Shown here: piece after piece, positions 46,173 to 56,233 of the stretch | How positions within the stretch are numbered: position 1 is the stretch's first letter | Layout: each line of letters begins with the position of its first letter | The notes under the pieces: generated by a model | What the model was told of the DNA's origin: nothing | Database searches by the model: none | The model's input: only the letters and a program-made list of their open reading frames with translations | Position numbers and translations under genes: made by a program | Source: a virus | Reading direction: 5' to 3' (one strand) | DNA: 56,411 bases | IMG/VR virus record: IMGVR_UViG_3300032893_000056 | Coordinates: 1-56,411 of that record

Positions 46173-47588
46173 ATGTGTGGTATTGTTGATGATCTTCTAC
46201 CCGTAATTGGTAGTATCGCAGGATTTGCACTAGGAGGTCCGTGGGGAGCTGCTGCTGGCGGGGCATTGGGGGGGTCTATTGGTAACTATGCCCAAACCCA
46301 TAATTGGGGTTCTGCCGCACTTGGAGGTGTCACAGGGGGTATTGGAGGCTACTTTGGAGGTGGCTCACTTGCAAATGCTCTACAAGGTATTGGACAAGCC
46401 GGTGTCGGAGCAACCTCTGCTGCATTTGATACTGGTCTTGCTTCCAGTACGGCTCCAACGACTCTTGGTGGATTGGAAGGCGCAGCAGGCGGTGCTGCCA
46501 TGTTCGGTCCAGCCGCCGGTACAGGTACTGCAATTGGCTCCGCTGCGGCTGGGCTTGGTGGAGGTGGTTTGGGTGAAGCCGGTGCTGGGGCTCTTTCTGG
46601 TGTGACGGATACCGGATTGGGATATCTGGGTGGTCTTGGTGGAGGCACTCAAGGAACTGGTCTTGGACTTGGTACCAGTCTTGGTGGACAAGCGGGTCTT
46701 ACTGGTGCTGAGGCAGCAACTTCCGGTGGTGGAATTACTACTGGCCTCGGGCAGGGTGTCGGACAAGCTAGCCCTGTTTCAACTCTTGGGCAAACTAATG
46801 CTACGAACACTGGAGTTCTTGGAACCCAACCGACGACTCCCATTGGGACAGGCACGGGTTTGGAAGGTTCACAAGTAGCAACCACGGGTTCTGGTGCTCC
46901 GGTTGCATTTAACTCTAACAGTGGGACTGCACTGGAAGGAGCCCAAGCTGCCACTCAGGGCGGTGGTCAATCCGGTACTCTTGCAGCAATGTATGGACCT
47001 ACAAGTACCGCTCCAGCAAGTCCAATTGGTCAAGGAATTGCCGGTACACAAGTGGAAGTGCCGGGAGCAAGTAACGTTCAATTTGGAGCATTGGGAGAAG
47101 GAACCCCAGCGGCTCCGGGTGTAGCAGCAACTGGCGCAACGACAGGGGGAGCCAAAGTGGGTGAAAATCTTATGAGCATGTATCAGCAGTATGCGCCATG
47201 GATGCGCTTGGCAAATACGGGATTGAATGCATACCAACAGTATGCGCAACAGCAAGCACAGAATCGTTACGCTGATCAGATCAATCAGATGTTTGCTCCG
47301 AATAGTCCATATGCACAACAGATGCAACAAACTCTGGCACGCCAAGACGCTGCTGCGGGGCGTAATAGCCAATATGGTAATCGTGCTGTGCAACTGGCGG
47401 CTGCGTTGACTCAGGCACGTGCGCAAGCTCTGGGCAATCAAAATTACTATCGTGCTGCTACGGCCACTCCTGGGGCATCGATGCTTAATGGTTTGTTTGC
47501 CAATTTCTCCAGTCCCCAAGGGATTCAACAATTGGGTCAGATTGGTAGTGCGGGTCTTAATGGCCTTCAATCTCTCTTCGGTGGATAA
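46173..47588 (+). CDS. Internal virion/ejection protein, Gly-rich, 471 aa
   Basis: The N-terminal two-thirds is Gly/Ala/Thr-rich with an opening hydrophobic glycine-zipper region (IGSIAGFALGGPWGAAAGGA) that could insert in membranes. The C-terminal ~140 residues are Gln/Ala-rich helix (LNAYQQYAQQQAQNRYADQI). Together with the next two genes it occupies the position of P22/T7-type ejected pilot proteins that build a DNA channel through the envelope. Confidence 0.75.
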   Translation: MCGIVDDLLPVIGSIAGFALGGPWGAAAGGALGGSIGNYAQTHNWGSAALGGVTGGIGGYFGGGSLANALQGIGQAGVGATSAAFDTGLASSTAPTTLGGLEGAAGGAAMFGPAAGTGTAIGSAAAGLGGGGLGEAGAGALSGVTDTGLGYLGGLGGGTQGTGLGLGTSLGGQAGLTGAEAATSGGGITTGLGQGVGQASPVSTLGQTNATNTGVLGTQPTTPIGTGTGLEGSQVATTGSGAPVAFNSNSGTALEGAQAATQGGGQSGTLAAMYGPTSTAPASPIGQGIAGTQVEVPGASNVQFGALGEGTPAAPGVAATGATTGGAKVGENLMSMYQQYAPWMRLANTGLNAYQQYAQQQAQNRYADQINQMFAPNSPYAQQMQQTLARQDAAAGRNSQYGNRAVQLAAALTQARAQALGNQNYYRAATATPGASMLNGLFANFSSPQGIQQLGQIGSAGLNGLQSLFGG

Positions 47589-47590
47589 TT

Positions 47591-48568
47591 ATGCCGTATC
47601 AAAATGACATGATGAGTTTGGCAGATGTGGTTGGTCCGGCCTACGCTGCTCAGCAAATGGGCATGCAGAATGATGAAGCTAACCAACAAGAACAAATAAA
47701 AACGCAGATTGCCCAGCAAACAATGCCCCAAGATATTCAGAAAGCTACTCTGGTAAACCAACTTCTTGGTGCTCAAGGTTATGCTGAACAAGGTCTCGGA
47801 ATGCAACAACAAGCAAAGGGTCTTGCTGATCTCTATGCTGCTCCTTCAGCGGCTCAAGCTCAAGTTGCTGGTAATCAAGCTAAGCTGACCGAAGTTCATG
47901 TAGGTCAACTCCAAAGTCTTGGTCAAATTGTTGGTCAGTTGGATAATCAACTCCAAGGTATTCCGGATGCAGCTAAACCGGCTGCTGTTGGTCAATTCCT
48001 CGATAGCAATGGTGTTCAAGACCCGGGTATCCGTCAAATGATGTTGAATGCAGCTAGTCAGCCGGGTGGCCTTACTCAAATCTCCAATGGTCTATTCCAA
48101 GCCAGTACTGCTGTGCGTTCGAAACTTGCCGAAGAAAATGTACGTGGCGGTTATCAATTGGCAACCACTGGAATGGACGTAGCTGGTCGTGAACAAGTGG
48201 CGAAGCAACAAGCAGACGCTCGTCGCTACATTGCTGATCAGAAAGCTCAAACCGATCGACTCAAACAAACCACTGATCAAGCGCTCGCGCAGATTGTCAC
48301 TCGTCTTGGAACTCCCAATGAACAACCAGGTGATCGTGAACGAGCACAATTCCTGCAACAACAATCTGAACAGCTTCGTCAGATGCAAGCTCTCACTAAT
48401 CAGCAACTGCTTGGTATTGGTGTACCGCAAGCGAACATCAATCAAATTCCGCAAGCAGGTGGTGCTCCGGCTCCCAATGTCCCTCAAGGGCAGGGGAACA
48501 ATGCTCCTCCGGCAGGGGCTGAAGATGCAGTGACGGCAGAAATGCGTAAACGTGGACTCTTAAAGTAA
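47591..48568 (+). CDS. Internal virion/ejection protein, helical, 325 aa
   Basis: Gln/Ala-rich helical protein (QQMGMQNDEANQQEQIKTQI, long coiled segments to ~residue 285) with a Pro/Gly-rich tail. It lies between the Gly-rich and transglycosylase-bearing ejection proteins, matching the middle pilot protein of podoviruses. No enzymatic motif. Confidence 0.72.
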   Translation: MPYQNDMMSLADVVGPAYAAQQMGMQNDEANQQEQIKTQIAQQTMPQDIQKATLVNQLLGAQGYAEQGLGMQQQAKGLADLYAAPSAAQAQVAGNQAKLTEVHVGQLQSLGQIVGQLDNQLQGIPDAAKPAAVGQFLDSNGVQDPGIRQMMLNAASQPGGLTQISNGLFQASTAVRSKLAEENVRGGYQLATTGMDVAGREQVAKQQADARRYIADQKAQTDRLKQTTDQALAQIVTRLGTPNEQPGDRERAQFLQQQSEQLRQMQALTNQQLLGIGVPQANINQIPQAGGAPAPNVPQGQGNNAPPAGAEDAVTAEMRKRGLLK

Positions 48569-48572
48569 AACT

Positions 48573-51500
48573 ATGGCTCTTGATCTCTCCGGCCTCAGCG
48601 ATGAGGCTCTCCAACAACTGTACCAATCCCAGCAGACGATTCAAAAGTTGGAATCAAACAACGCTCCCGATACGTCGACGATTACCAGTCCCAAAGGAGC
48701 CCAAGGATCTATGCAGGTTATGCCTGCCACTCAAGTCCGGCCCGGATTGGGTGTCACTCCGTCGAATGGTACTCCTCAAGACACGGCCCGCGAGGGCCGT
48801 GATTATTTGGCTGCCCTGACTCAGAAGTATGGTAATCCGATGTATGCTGCTATGGCATATAATTGGGGGATGGGTAATATGGATAAGTGGTTGAAGAGTG
48901 GTGCTGATCTTTCAAAGGTTCCTGATGAAACCTTGAAATATGCCTATAACTATAACAAAGCCAATCCTCAACAGCAACCTGCTGCTACTCCGGCGGTCAC
49001 CTCGGTTTCGACTGATCCGTCAAAGATGACTGATGAGCAGTTGAAGCAAGCTTACACTCAGCAGCAACAGCAAGCTTCATCTGGTGGACTATGGAACAAC
49101 ATCAAGGGTGCGGGACTTCAGGCCGCTAATTTGGGCGTGATGGGTCTGGAAGCAGTTCCCGGCATGGCATCTGGTATCGCTCATCTTGGTGAGAATCTCT
49201 ATGGCGGTCAAAACCTCTCTCAAGCTTTGCAAGGAGCAGTATCCCAGACTGGCCAAGAATTCCAACAATTTGGCGCGGAAAATATTCTTAACAAAATGGG
49301 AGTGGATACTTCAGGTCTGCATGGTACCCAAGGATACCAAGTTGGTGAGAAGATCATGAATCTTCCCGGTGAAGCTATTCATGCCGCTGCACCTTACCTT
49401 GCTCAAGGCATTGCTAATCAGACGGGGTATGATAAACCTATTACTCCCCAAGATGTACAGGATGTAGAGAACCTTGGTAACGCTGCCATGATCGCAGCAC
49501 CGATAGCTCATGTTCTTGGTCGTGGAGCGGGGGTTATTCCTAAAGATTTGGAAACGAAACTGGATACTGGTAATTGGGATCAACCGGGAACTCCTCCGGG
49601 TCCTGAAGCCACACCCACCAGTAACTTTGAAACGGAACCAATTCCGTATCGCCAATACTTCCAACAACCTGATCTCTTCGGTCCGGGGGAAGGTGGAGAA
49701 GCTCCGGCTGGTCCGGGTCTTGGTCTGCGTCCTGATGTAGAAACACCGGAACCCGGGACTCGTGGTGGGTTGAGCAATGCTCGTCAGATGGAACTTCAAC
49801 TAAACCAAGGTGAAACTCTCCGAGTGTCTCCGGAAGGTGAAGTATTCCCTGAAAGTGTTGCTGGACTTCGAGATCAAATGTCTGCTCGGGTAAAGGACTT
49901 CAATGAGGCCGTCCAACGTGGTGATGAGTTTACCCAAGGTGATCTGTTTAATGAACTGAGCCAGCGTTCATATGATCAGTATACCGGTGAACAACCTCGT
50001 GCGCTCAGTGAAGATGAGTTCACCCAGACGATGCAGAATCTGGCAAATCAAGAGGGAACTCGATTTGAACTTCCTGAAGATCCCAAGAAAGCCTATGAAC
50101 AATATCTAAATACCGTTTCTGATGAACAAGGTGGTCTCTTTGACCGCCCCACCATCGCCAAGAATTTTGTGGAAACGGCTGCGCAAGCAGCGGTGGATCG
50201 ATTTGTCAATGACCATCCGACTGTGAAAGCCAATGAACAAAAACTTGCTGCTGCACAGTTGGCCTTTGATCAAGCTCGTGACAGTCAAACTAAGATGGGT
50301 GCTGCTGGTGATCTGAAGCGTGCCCAAGATCTGGTGGACAAGTCTCGTGAGAATATCGCCAAGTTCTACAAGGGTGATGGTCGCTTTGGTATGTATGAGA
50401 AGGATGGGATTATCCACATGAATAGTGGTGTGCCTATTCCGGACTGGATCAAGAATGGTCTGTTGAAGATGCTCCAAGGATTGCATGGAGTTGTGGTGGA
50501 ATTGGCTGACCGTGCTTTCCAGAAGTTCCGCAACATAAACTCGGCAGCCAAGGTCTTCCAAGCTGGGATGCGTCAAGCAGCCAATGAGCGAGCTACTCGT
50601 TCTGTAGATACCAAGGTCAATGAGAAACAGGTTGATCTGATCAAGAAGAATGTTCCGGGTGAAGGCATTAAGGAGTTTGTTCCCGATGACCGGCCTTATC
50701 AGGAGGCCAAGCAGGATCTGGCTGCTGCCCCGGATATGTCTTCGAATTGGATTACTCGCAATATCACTAGCCAAGGTGGTGTATGGGCAAGTGCTCTCTC
50801 AAAGAGTCCTACGGTTAAGTGGGCCTTCACTCACATCCAGAATGCAATCAAGGAAGCTGATTTTACGTCCAAACGTTTGTTGACCAACAATGATGATGGT
50901 CTACGTACTCTGATCCAGAAGATGAATTCACGGGAGAAGGGTGAGATCCATGCTTTGATGGATATGGATGAAGGACAAACTCTCCGTTCTGATAATGAAC
51001 TTCGTCAACGCGGATTCAATGAGAAGCAACGTGCCTATTACCAACGCTTCCAAGAAGTAATGGGTGAAGTATATGATCGCTTCAACAAGGCTATGGTTGA
51101 CGCAGGAATGCCTCCGGTAGATAAGCGGGTGGCCTATATGACTTCTCGTTTCATGGGGGACTTCCGCTCATTGGTGTACCAGAAGGGTACTACCAAGCCT
51201 GTTGGCTTTATTGGTGGAAACACCAAGTGGCATGTGGAGGGTGTGAAGAACTTGCTGGAAAAACAGAATCCCGGTAAGTATGATTTTGAACCTACCACAT
51301 TGAATCGCCAGTTCCAAGGAAAGGTTGGTCCCGATATGTTCCAAGGGTATCTGAATGTGTTGAATCATTTCCAGTTGAATGATCCAGCCATGAAAGAAAT
51401 CATGGATACCTATCGTCAGTACTTCACGTCCAATGCTGCTAAGGCTATGGGTGCTTTGAAGCACGCTAAGGAAAAGGGTGGTATCTTTGGTGCAGAAGGT

Positions 51501-53240
51501 AAGAAGGCTTGGCTGACCCAAGAACAGAATGCTATTGAAGGGATGAAATCTCAACTTGTATATGCAGATCACATGATTAAGTGGTCAGCCATGCAAGAAG
51601 CAGCCGGTAAGGTCAAGGAGATGATGAATGATCCCGATATCAATCAACCTAATGCCAAAGCCTATGTGAAGGATTATCTCTCGAATGCTTTGGGTCAATC
51701 GACCTCAAAGTGGGCACAGGGTGTATCGAGTGTTCTGGATGGAGTAGCTCAACAAACGGGTATAGGTCCTTCGGTATTGCGTGGCTTGAACAGCACCCAG
51801 AAGAGTGCTCTACTTCAACTGTGGCTGGGTTTCTTCCGTCTACCACATGCTCTACTCACGATGACTCAGTTTCTCCAAAGCAATCCTGCAATGGCTGAAC
51901 TGGTACGTAGTCGAGGAGAAGGTAACTTCTGGGCAAACAGCTATAAAGGTCTAGGTACCACGATGCAGATGGCCCTGAAGCAGTTGAATCCTGAGCACAA
52001 GCTCAGTGGTTTTGATCAAGCAATCTGGGATTACAACCAAAAGAATCAAGTATTCAATGCCAACTTGACAAACCATCTTGCTGATGTCAATAGTTCCAAG
52101 GCTGGTCGAGCTTTTCGTCATATTATGGAAGCAAACATCACTTATCCGGAAGCAGCTATTCGTTCGAGTACCTTCTCTATCTGGGCACACACCCTGAAGG
52201 AAGCAGGTTATTCGACTAAGGATGCTCTTGGTACCGCTGAGAATCTGACTAGGGCCGCTTTGACGGATTATCGGCCTTCGGAACGTCCGCTGGTGTTTGG
52301 TAAAATGGGTATGATGGGTGATATTGCATCGACACTCACGCGCTTCAAGATGAATCAGATCAGTCAGCATCAGTACTTTGGTAAGGAAGCGATTGGAGGC
52401 AAGAATTTTACTCCGATGGCAGCTTTGTTGGCTTCGTCGATTGCATTTGCTGGCGTGTCAGGTCTACTTGGTTTCAACTACGCAGATGAAGCCTACCAAC
52501 AAATCACTCATCATGTGCTGGGTAAACCAGATACTCTGAAGGCTGTGTTGCTTCGTAATCTTCCTGATTGGGCTAACTATGGAATGTTTGCACAGTTTGG
52601 TATCAATATGCAAGGATCATTCAGCAACGCGGATACCATCCCCGATAATCCGATTTCGACACTGTTCCCGACTAGCAGTACTCTGATGGACATGGGGAAG
52701 AGTGCCTACGAGGCAGCATACTACCATGATGATACGACGATGAAGAAGATGCTGTACAACTTCTCACCAACTTCTATCAAAGGCATCGAAGAAAATCAAT
52801 TGTTTAGTAAGGATGTGGGTAATGGTAACAAGTTGTATATCAACCCCAACACTGAGAAAGGGCAGGCTATTCGGACTCCCGGTGAACAAATGACGCGTAA
52901 TCTGGCTTTCCATCCGATTACTGAAGCTCGTAAACGGGACATTGATCAAGCCAAGAAAACGATCGATCAGGGGTATAGCAATCTTAGGGAGAAGGATCTT
53001 AAGCGGATTGAGCACCAATTTGCTCAAGGCACTGTGACCGATGCAGACCGGGAGCGATTCAAGCAAGATTGGACAAGTCACCGTGGGGATGTATCTGCGG
53101 CCAACTCGATTACTGAGTATCTCCGTAACCAGAAACTTACGGACTTCCAGCGTGACGAACTGGCTGGTGCTCAAGGAAACGTCCAGGCCAAGGAATCGCT
53201 GAAAGATATTTTTGCAATGAAAGGGAATGTGAATCGATGA
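48573..53240 (+). CDS. Large internal virion protein with N-terminal lytic transglycosylase, 1555 aa
   Basis: Residues ~20-130 form an SLT transglycosylase domain: catalytic Glu27 (KLESNNAP), GAQGSMQVMPATQ (42-54), AYNWGMGN (~95-102). It would open peptidoglycan during DNA entry. A low-complexity linker follows, then more than 1200 residues of mostly helical sequence with a late hydrophobic stretch (LLASSIAFAGVSGLLGFNYA). This is the layout of T7 gp16-like ejected motors. Confidence 0.88.
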   Translation: MALDLSGLSDEALQQLYQSQQTIQKLESNNAPDTSTITSPKGAQGSMQVMPATQVRPGLGVTPSNGTPQDTAREGRDYLAALTQKYGNPMYAAMAYNWGMGNMDKWLKSGADLSKVPDETLKYAYNYNKANPQQQPAATPAVTSVSTDPSKMTDEQLKQAYTQQQQQASSGGLWNNIKGAGLQAANLGVMGLEAVPGMASGIAHLGENLYGGQNLSQALQGAVSQTGQEFQQFGAENILNKMGVDTSGLHGTQGYQVGEKIMNLPGEAIHAAAPYLAQGIANQTGYDKPITPQDVQDVENLGNAAMIAAPIAHVLGRGAGVIPKDLETKLDTGNWDQPGTPPGPEATPTSNFETEPIPYRQYFQQPDLFGPGEGGEAPAGPGLGLRPDVETPEPGTRGGLSNARQMELQLNQGETLRVSPEGEVFPESVAGLRDQMSARVKDFNEAVQRGDEFTQGDLFNELSQRSYDQYTGEQPRALSEDEFTQTMQNLANQEGTRFELPEDPKKAYEQYLNTVSDEQGGLFDRPTIAKNFVETAAQAAVDRFVNDHPTVKANEQKLAAAQLAFDQARDSQTKMGAAGDLKRAQDLVDKSRENIAKFYKGDGRFGMYEKDGIIHMNSGVPIPDWIKNGLLKMLQGLHGVVVELADRAFQKFRNINSAAKVFQAGMRQAANERATRSVDTKVNEKQVDLIKKNVPGEGIKEFVPDDRPYQEAKQDLAAAPDMSSNWITRNITSQGGVWASALSKSPTVKWAFTHIQNAIKEADFTSKRLLTNNDDGLRTLIQKMNSREKGEIHALMDMDEGQTLRSDNELRQRGFNEKQRAYYQRFQEVMGEVYDRFNKAMVDAGMPPVDKRVAYMTSRFMGDFRSLVYQKGTTKPVGFIGGNTKWHVEGVKNLLEKQNPGKYDFEPTTLNRQFQGKVGPDMFQGYLNVLNHFQLNDPAMKEIMDTYRQYFTSNAAKAMGALKHAKEKGGIFGAEGKKAWLTQEQNAIEGMKSQLVYADHMIKWSAMQEAAGKVKEMMNDPDINQPNAKAYVKDYLSNALGQSTSKWAQGVSSVLDGVAQQTGIGPSVLRGLNSTQKSALLQLWLGFFRLPHALLTMTQFLQSNPAMAELVRSRGEGNFWANSYKGLGTTMQMALKQLNPEHKLSGFDQAIWDYNQKNQVFNANLTNHLADVNSSKAGRAFRHIMEANITYPEAAIRSSTFSIWAHTLKEAGYSTKDALGTAENLTRAALTDYRPSERPLVFGKMGMMGDIASTLTRFKMNQISQHQYFGKEAIGGKNFTPMAALLASSIAFAGVSGLLGFNYADEAYQQITHHVLGKPDTLKAVLLRNLPDWANYGMFAQFGINMQGSFSNADTIPDNPISTLFPTSSTLMDMGKSAYEAAYYHDDTTMKKMLYNFSPTSIKGIEENQLFSKDVGNGNKLYINPNTEKGQAIRTPGEQMTRNLAFHPITEARKRDIDQAKKTIDQGYSNLREKDLKRIEHQFAQGTVTDADRERFKQDWTSHRGDVSAANSITEYLRNQKLTDFQRDELAGAQGNVQAKESLKDIFAMKGNVNR

Positions 53241-53785
53241 ACAACATGAAGATGAGTCAGAACGGTCTCAACTTGATCGAGACCTCTGAAGGATGCCGCA
53301 CTACTGCCTACCAAGACAGTGTGGGTGTCTGGACAATCGGATATGGACATACATCTAATGTATCTCCTGGGGAGACTTGCACGTTGCAGCAAGCCCAAGA
53401 GTGGCTTCAACAAGACGTATCAGGGGCAGAATATGTGGTCAATACGGTTGTTAAAGCGCCTCTCAATCAGAACCAGTTTGATGCTCTTGTGGATTTTGTA
53501 TTCAATCTTGGCAGCGGTAACTTTCAGAGTTCTACACTTCTCAAGCTCCTCAATGCGGGAGATTACCAGGGTGCATCGAATGAGTTCCCCAAGTGGAATC
53601 ACGCAGGGGGAGTAGTGGAGCCGGGCCTCACAACCCGGCGGTTGGCTGAACAGAAATTGTTCAACACACCCATTACTTTGCCCACCACAACTTCAGCACA
53701 AACAGGAGCAACGCAATCGCCAACGCTAGTAGAGCAACTTCAAACATGGGTTCAAGCCCTCCAAGGTAAGTTTAGTTCCAAATAA
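53237..53785 (+). CDS. Endolysin, T4-type lysozyme (GH24), 182 aa
   Basis: Muramidase cleaving peptidoglycan. The catalytic set E18/D27/T33 (SEGCRTTAYQDSVGVWTIGY) keeps the 9- and 6-residue spacing of T4 E11/D20/T26. No signal sequence is seen, so holin-dependent release is expected. Residues ~145-182 form a Thr/Gln-rich tail beyond the usual domain. The start overlaps the preceding stop (ATGA). The gene ends just before the bidirectional terminator. Confidence 0.95.
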   Translation: MNNMKMSQNGLNLIETSEGCRTTAYQDSVGVWTIGYGHTSNVSPGETCTLQQAQEWLQQDVSGAEYVVNTVVKAPLNQNQFDALVDFVFNLGSGNFQSSTLLKLLNAGDYQGASNEFPKWNHAGGVVEPGLTTRRLAEQKLFNTPITLPTTTSAQTGATQSPTLVEQLQTWVQALQGKFSSK

Positions 53786-53789
53786 ATAA

Positions 53790-53810
53790 GGCCCCGAAAG
53801 GGGCCTTTTT
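53790..53810. terminator. Bidirectional Rho-independent terminator (right copy)
   Basis: Same GGCCCC-GAAA-GGGGCC stem with T-runs on both sides as at 57-77. It separates the convergent endolysin and minus-strand genes. Confidence 0.9.
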
Positions 53811-53812
53811 CT

Positions 53813-53968
53813 CTACAGTTCCTCGTCTCCCTCATCCACGATCTCGATATCTTTGTACCAAGTAACTCGAAGAAGTCCGATATCAGCATTCACTCCAAAT
53901 CCCAGAGTCTCATTGTCAAAATATTCGAGACCCACACTCGCACCCTTAATCAGTTGCCAAGTAATCAT
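53813..53968 (-). CDS. Conserved small acidic protein, 51 aa (right copy)
   Basis: Same protein as at 80-235; the base differences I could trace are synonymous. ATG at 53968 with the same GGAGACATGAAGC ribosome-binding region. Confidence 0.75.
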   Translation of the reverse strand: MITWQLIKGASVGLEYFDNETLGFGVNADIGLLRVTWYKDIEIVDEGDEEL

Positions 53969-53982
53969 GCTTCATGTCTCCG

Positions 53983-55887
53983 TTAGAGCCATTCACACGC
54001 ACCGGAGGTGCATGAGAGTTCTTGGGCTCCGTTAGTTGTATCTTCAGCTTTCTCATAACCATCGAACATGTTCCAATCGATCGACGGGAAGTTCGCGGCT
54101 AATTGTTGATAGTCCGCTTCGGAAATATCTTGGTAAGGAGCTTGCTGATATACGTGCTCGCTGTGCGGAAGGAATGATACACCACCCACATCATCCAAGT
54201 GCTTATATACCCAAGCGCCAACATCCATCCATTCATTTTCTTTTACGTACACAGTAATAGAAGGATTGTGTTCACACCAATGACGCTTAAAAAGAAGGTA
54301 ATGGTCAAGCTGTTCAATGGCAGACCGATCACTCCGCACAAGGCTGCCGCTAGGAGAACGGACAGGAAAACTGAACACAAGGTTCGAAGCGTTAGTAACG
54401 TCCGGTTCACAAGGAACCCCTTGGTCTTTTAGAAAAGTAGCAAGAGGGTCTTTAACATCAGCACGAACAGTTCTGATATAATACGGATTATGACGCGGAT
54501 GGATGCCACTAGCAGAATCAACAAGCTGACTGACAGTACCAGAAGGCTTAACGGTAGTGATAGCAGCACTCTGAGGAATACCCAAGGTGGCTGCCCATTG
54601 TTTGTTGGTTTCAACCGCATGATTCTTCATACGCTCCAATGTATCAGCGAGCAGACGCCCACTGTGATCACTAACGCTACCGTTAAGAATGGGATTGTCC
54701 ATGATGCCAGTAAGGCTAACACCCAGGAGACGCTCTTCTTCAGCATTTACCCTCCAAGCTTTTCGGAGGTATCGGAAGTCGGTGAGAGTTGATTGAAAGG
54801 TTCCGAGAATCGTAGCGAGTTCGACTTTGCTGCACAAAGTCTCGACTGTATCTCCAGCTCGTACAATAACCTCGCTAAGATTGCAGAAGCCATTGGGTCG
54901 TAGGATGATCTCACCGCAAGGGTTCGTTCCAAACTCCCAATCCAATTCTCTACGTCCTGTAGAGCCTGCTTGGCGCTTTGCAGATACGCGATTAAAAATG
55001 CCTCGCTCACCGGACTTACTTTCATATAGTGCGTGCCACTCCTTCATAAAGATACCGATATCTGGCTTTTCCGTGTAGGCTACGCTGTTATTAGCCAGAG
55101 CACGGTGACCACTAGACTCCCACCAAGCGCCGTTCTTGGCGTTACGCATACGCTCGTCTGTGAGGTTAGACAGGCTAATAAGAGCACTCCGACGCACACC
55201 CCCAACAACCACGATCTGAGCAATCTTGCAAACAAGGTCATGACATTCCAGAGAGTTTAGCTTTCGTCCGACTGCATTCCTAAAAAGATTGACTGTGAAG
55301 CTAAATAGGTCAATAAGGGGTGCAGGTCCGGATGCTCGTCCACCAAACGTTTTAAGTCGAGCCCCCGCAGGTCGTACACGAGACGTATCCCACTTGGCCA
55401 CCTGACCAGCATATAGTAGGGAAACCAACTGCCGGAAAGCAGAAGCCCATCCCTGTTTAGAATCTGCGACAACGATAACAGTATCCGAGTTATGGAGCGT
55501 GTCCGGGATTTCCGGTAGCTTGTTGATGTATTGTCGTTCGACACTGAATCCTACTCCTGTTCCGTTCATTAATACGAACATAACTTCTGAGAATGCTGCT
55601 TGATCGTCAATGGGCAGATAGGAACAGTTATATCCTGCGATATTATCCCGTTCCAAGGCAGGTCCTGCCGTCATTAGTGCGCGCATGCTAGGAACTACGT
55701 CAAGATTATAAATACCCTCGAAGACCCTTTGGTATGGGAATACGTCCCCATACCGGCCTGCCCAGAAGTCACAGTAACGGGTAACGGTCTCGACCCACGT
55801 TTCTCGACGACCCTCTTGCTGAAGCCATCTGGCGTAGCGACTACGAAATACATACTCTTGGAGATCGGTGTTAAAGTGTTTCGTCAT
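53983..55887 (-). CDS. nrdJ: Class II ribonucleoside-triphosphate reductase, second diverged copy
   Basis: 634 residues, five longer than the left copy, with the same cysteines: NCSYLP, NPCGEI, FCNLSEV and the C-terminal CTSGAC (C626/C631). Most differences from the left copy are conservative, and both frames are intact. It starts with ATG, whereas the left copy starts with GTG, and overlaps the endonuclease VII-like gene by 17 bases instead of the acidic gene. It is either an allele from a second strain or a duplicate. Confidence 0.95.
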   Translation of the reverse strand: MTKHFNTDLQEYVFRSRYARWLQQEGRRETWVETVTRYCDFWAGRYGDVFPYQRVFEGIYNLDVVPSMRALMTAGPALERDNIAGYNCSYLPIDDQAAFSEVMFVLMNGTGVGFSVERQYINKLPEIPDTLHNSDTVIVVADSKQGWASAFRQLVSLLYAGQVAKWDTSRVRPAGARLKTFGGRASGPAPLIDLFSFTVNLFRNAVGRKLNSLECHDLVCKIAQIVVVGGVRRSALISLSNLTDERMRNAKNGAWWESSGHRALANNSVAYTEKPDIGIFMKEWHALYESKSGERGIFNRVSAKRQAGSTGRRELDWEFGTNPCGEIILRPNGFCNLSEVIVRAGDTVETLCSKVELATILGTFQSTLTDFRYLRKAWRVNAEEERLLGVSLTGIMDNPILNGSVSDHSGRLLADTLERMKNHAVETNKQWAATLGIPQSAAITTVKPSGTVSQLVDSASGIHPRHNPYYIRTVRADVKDPLATFLKDQGVPCEPDVTNASNLVFSFPVRSPSGSLVRSDRSAIEQLDHYLLFKRHWCEHNPSITVYVKENEWMDVGAWVYKHLDDVGGVSFLPHSEHVYQQAPYQDISEADYQQLAANFPSIDWNMFDGYEKAEDTTNGAQELSCTSGACEWL

Positions 55888-56233
55888 TATTCCTTTTTAG
55901 ATACTCAATGATTCGTTCAAAAGTTTCAATCTTGTCGTAGAACATTCCTAGGCCTAAGTTACATTGGCGACAGAGAAGTCCTCTCACTTTACCTGAAGTA
56001 TGACAATGATCAATATCCGCAGTCTCATTTATTTCTTTAAGGCACAGAGCACACTTGTGGTCTTGATCTTCTAACATCACATTTAAGCTTTCGGGGGTGA
56101 TTCCGAACTTCTTTTTACGGTAATAAATCTTTTGTCGCTCTAGATAAGCTGCTTTGTTCTTATGATAGCGGGCCCGTTGTTTAGCATTTTGATCCTCTCG
56201 GTTAGCGGCCCACCAGTCCTTGTTATACCCCAT
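55871..56233 (-). CDS. Endonuclease VII-like HNH nuclease inserted between acidic gene and nrdJ, 120 aa
   Basis: Signature CALC ... DIDHCHTSGKVRGLLCRQCN, with a basic N-terminal helix (RARYHKNKAAYLERQKIYYRKK). It starts in TAATG overlap with the acidic gene and ends inside nrdJ. The family matches the gene at 2311-2727 but the two are clearly different proteins, with divergent N-termini and different insertion sites. Confidence 0.88.
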   Translation of the reverse strand: MGYNKDWWAANREDQNAKQRARYHKNKAAYLERQKIYYRKKKFGITPESLNVMLEDQDHKCALCLKEINETADIDHCHTSGKVRGLLCRQCNLGLGMFYDKIETFERIIEYLKRNNDETL

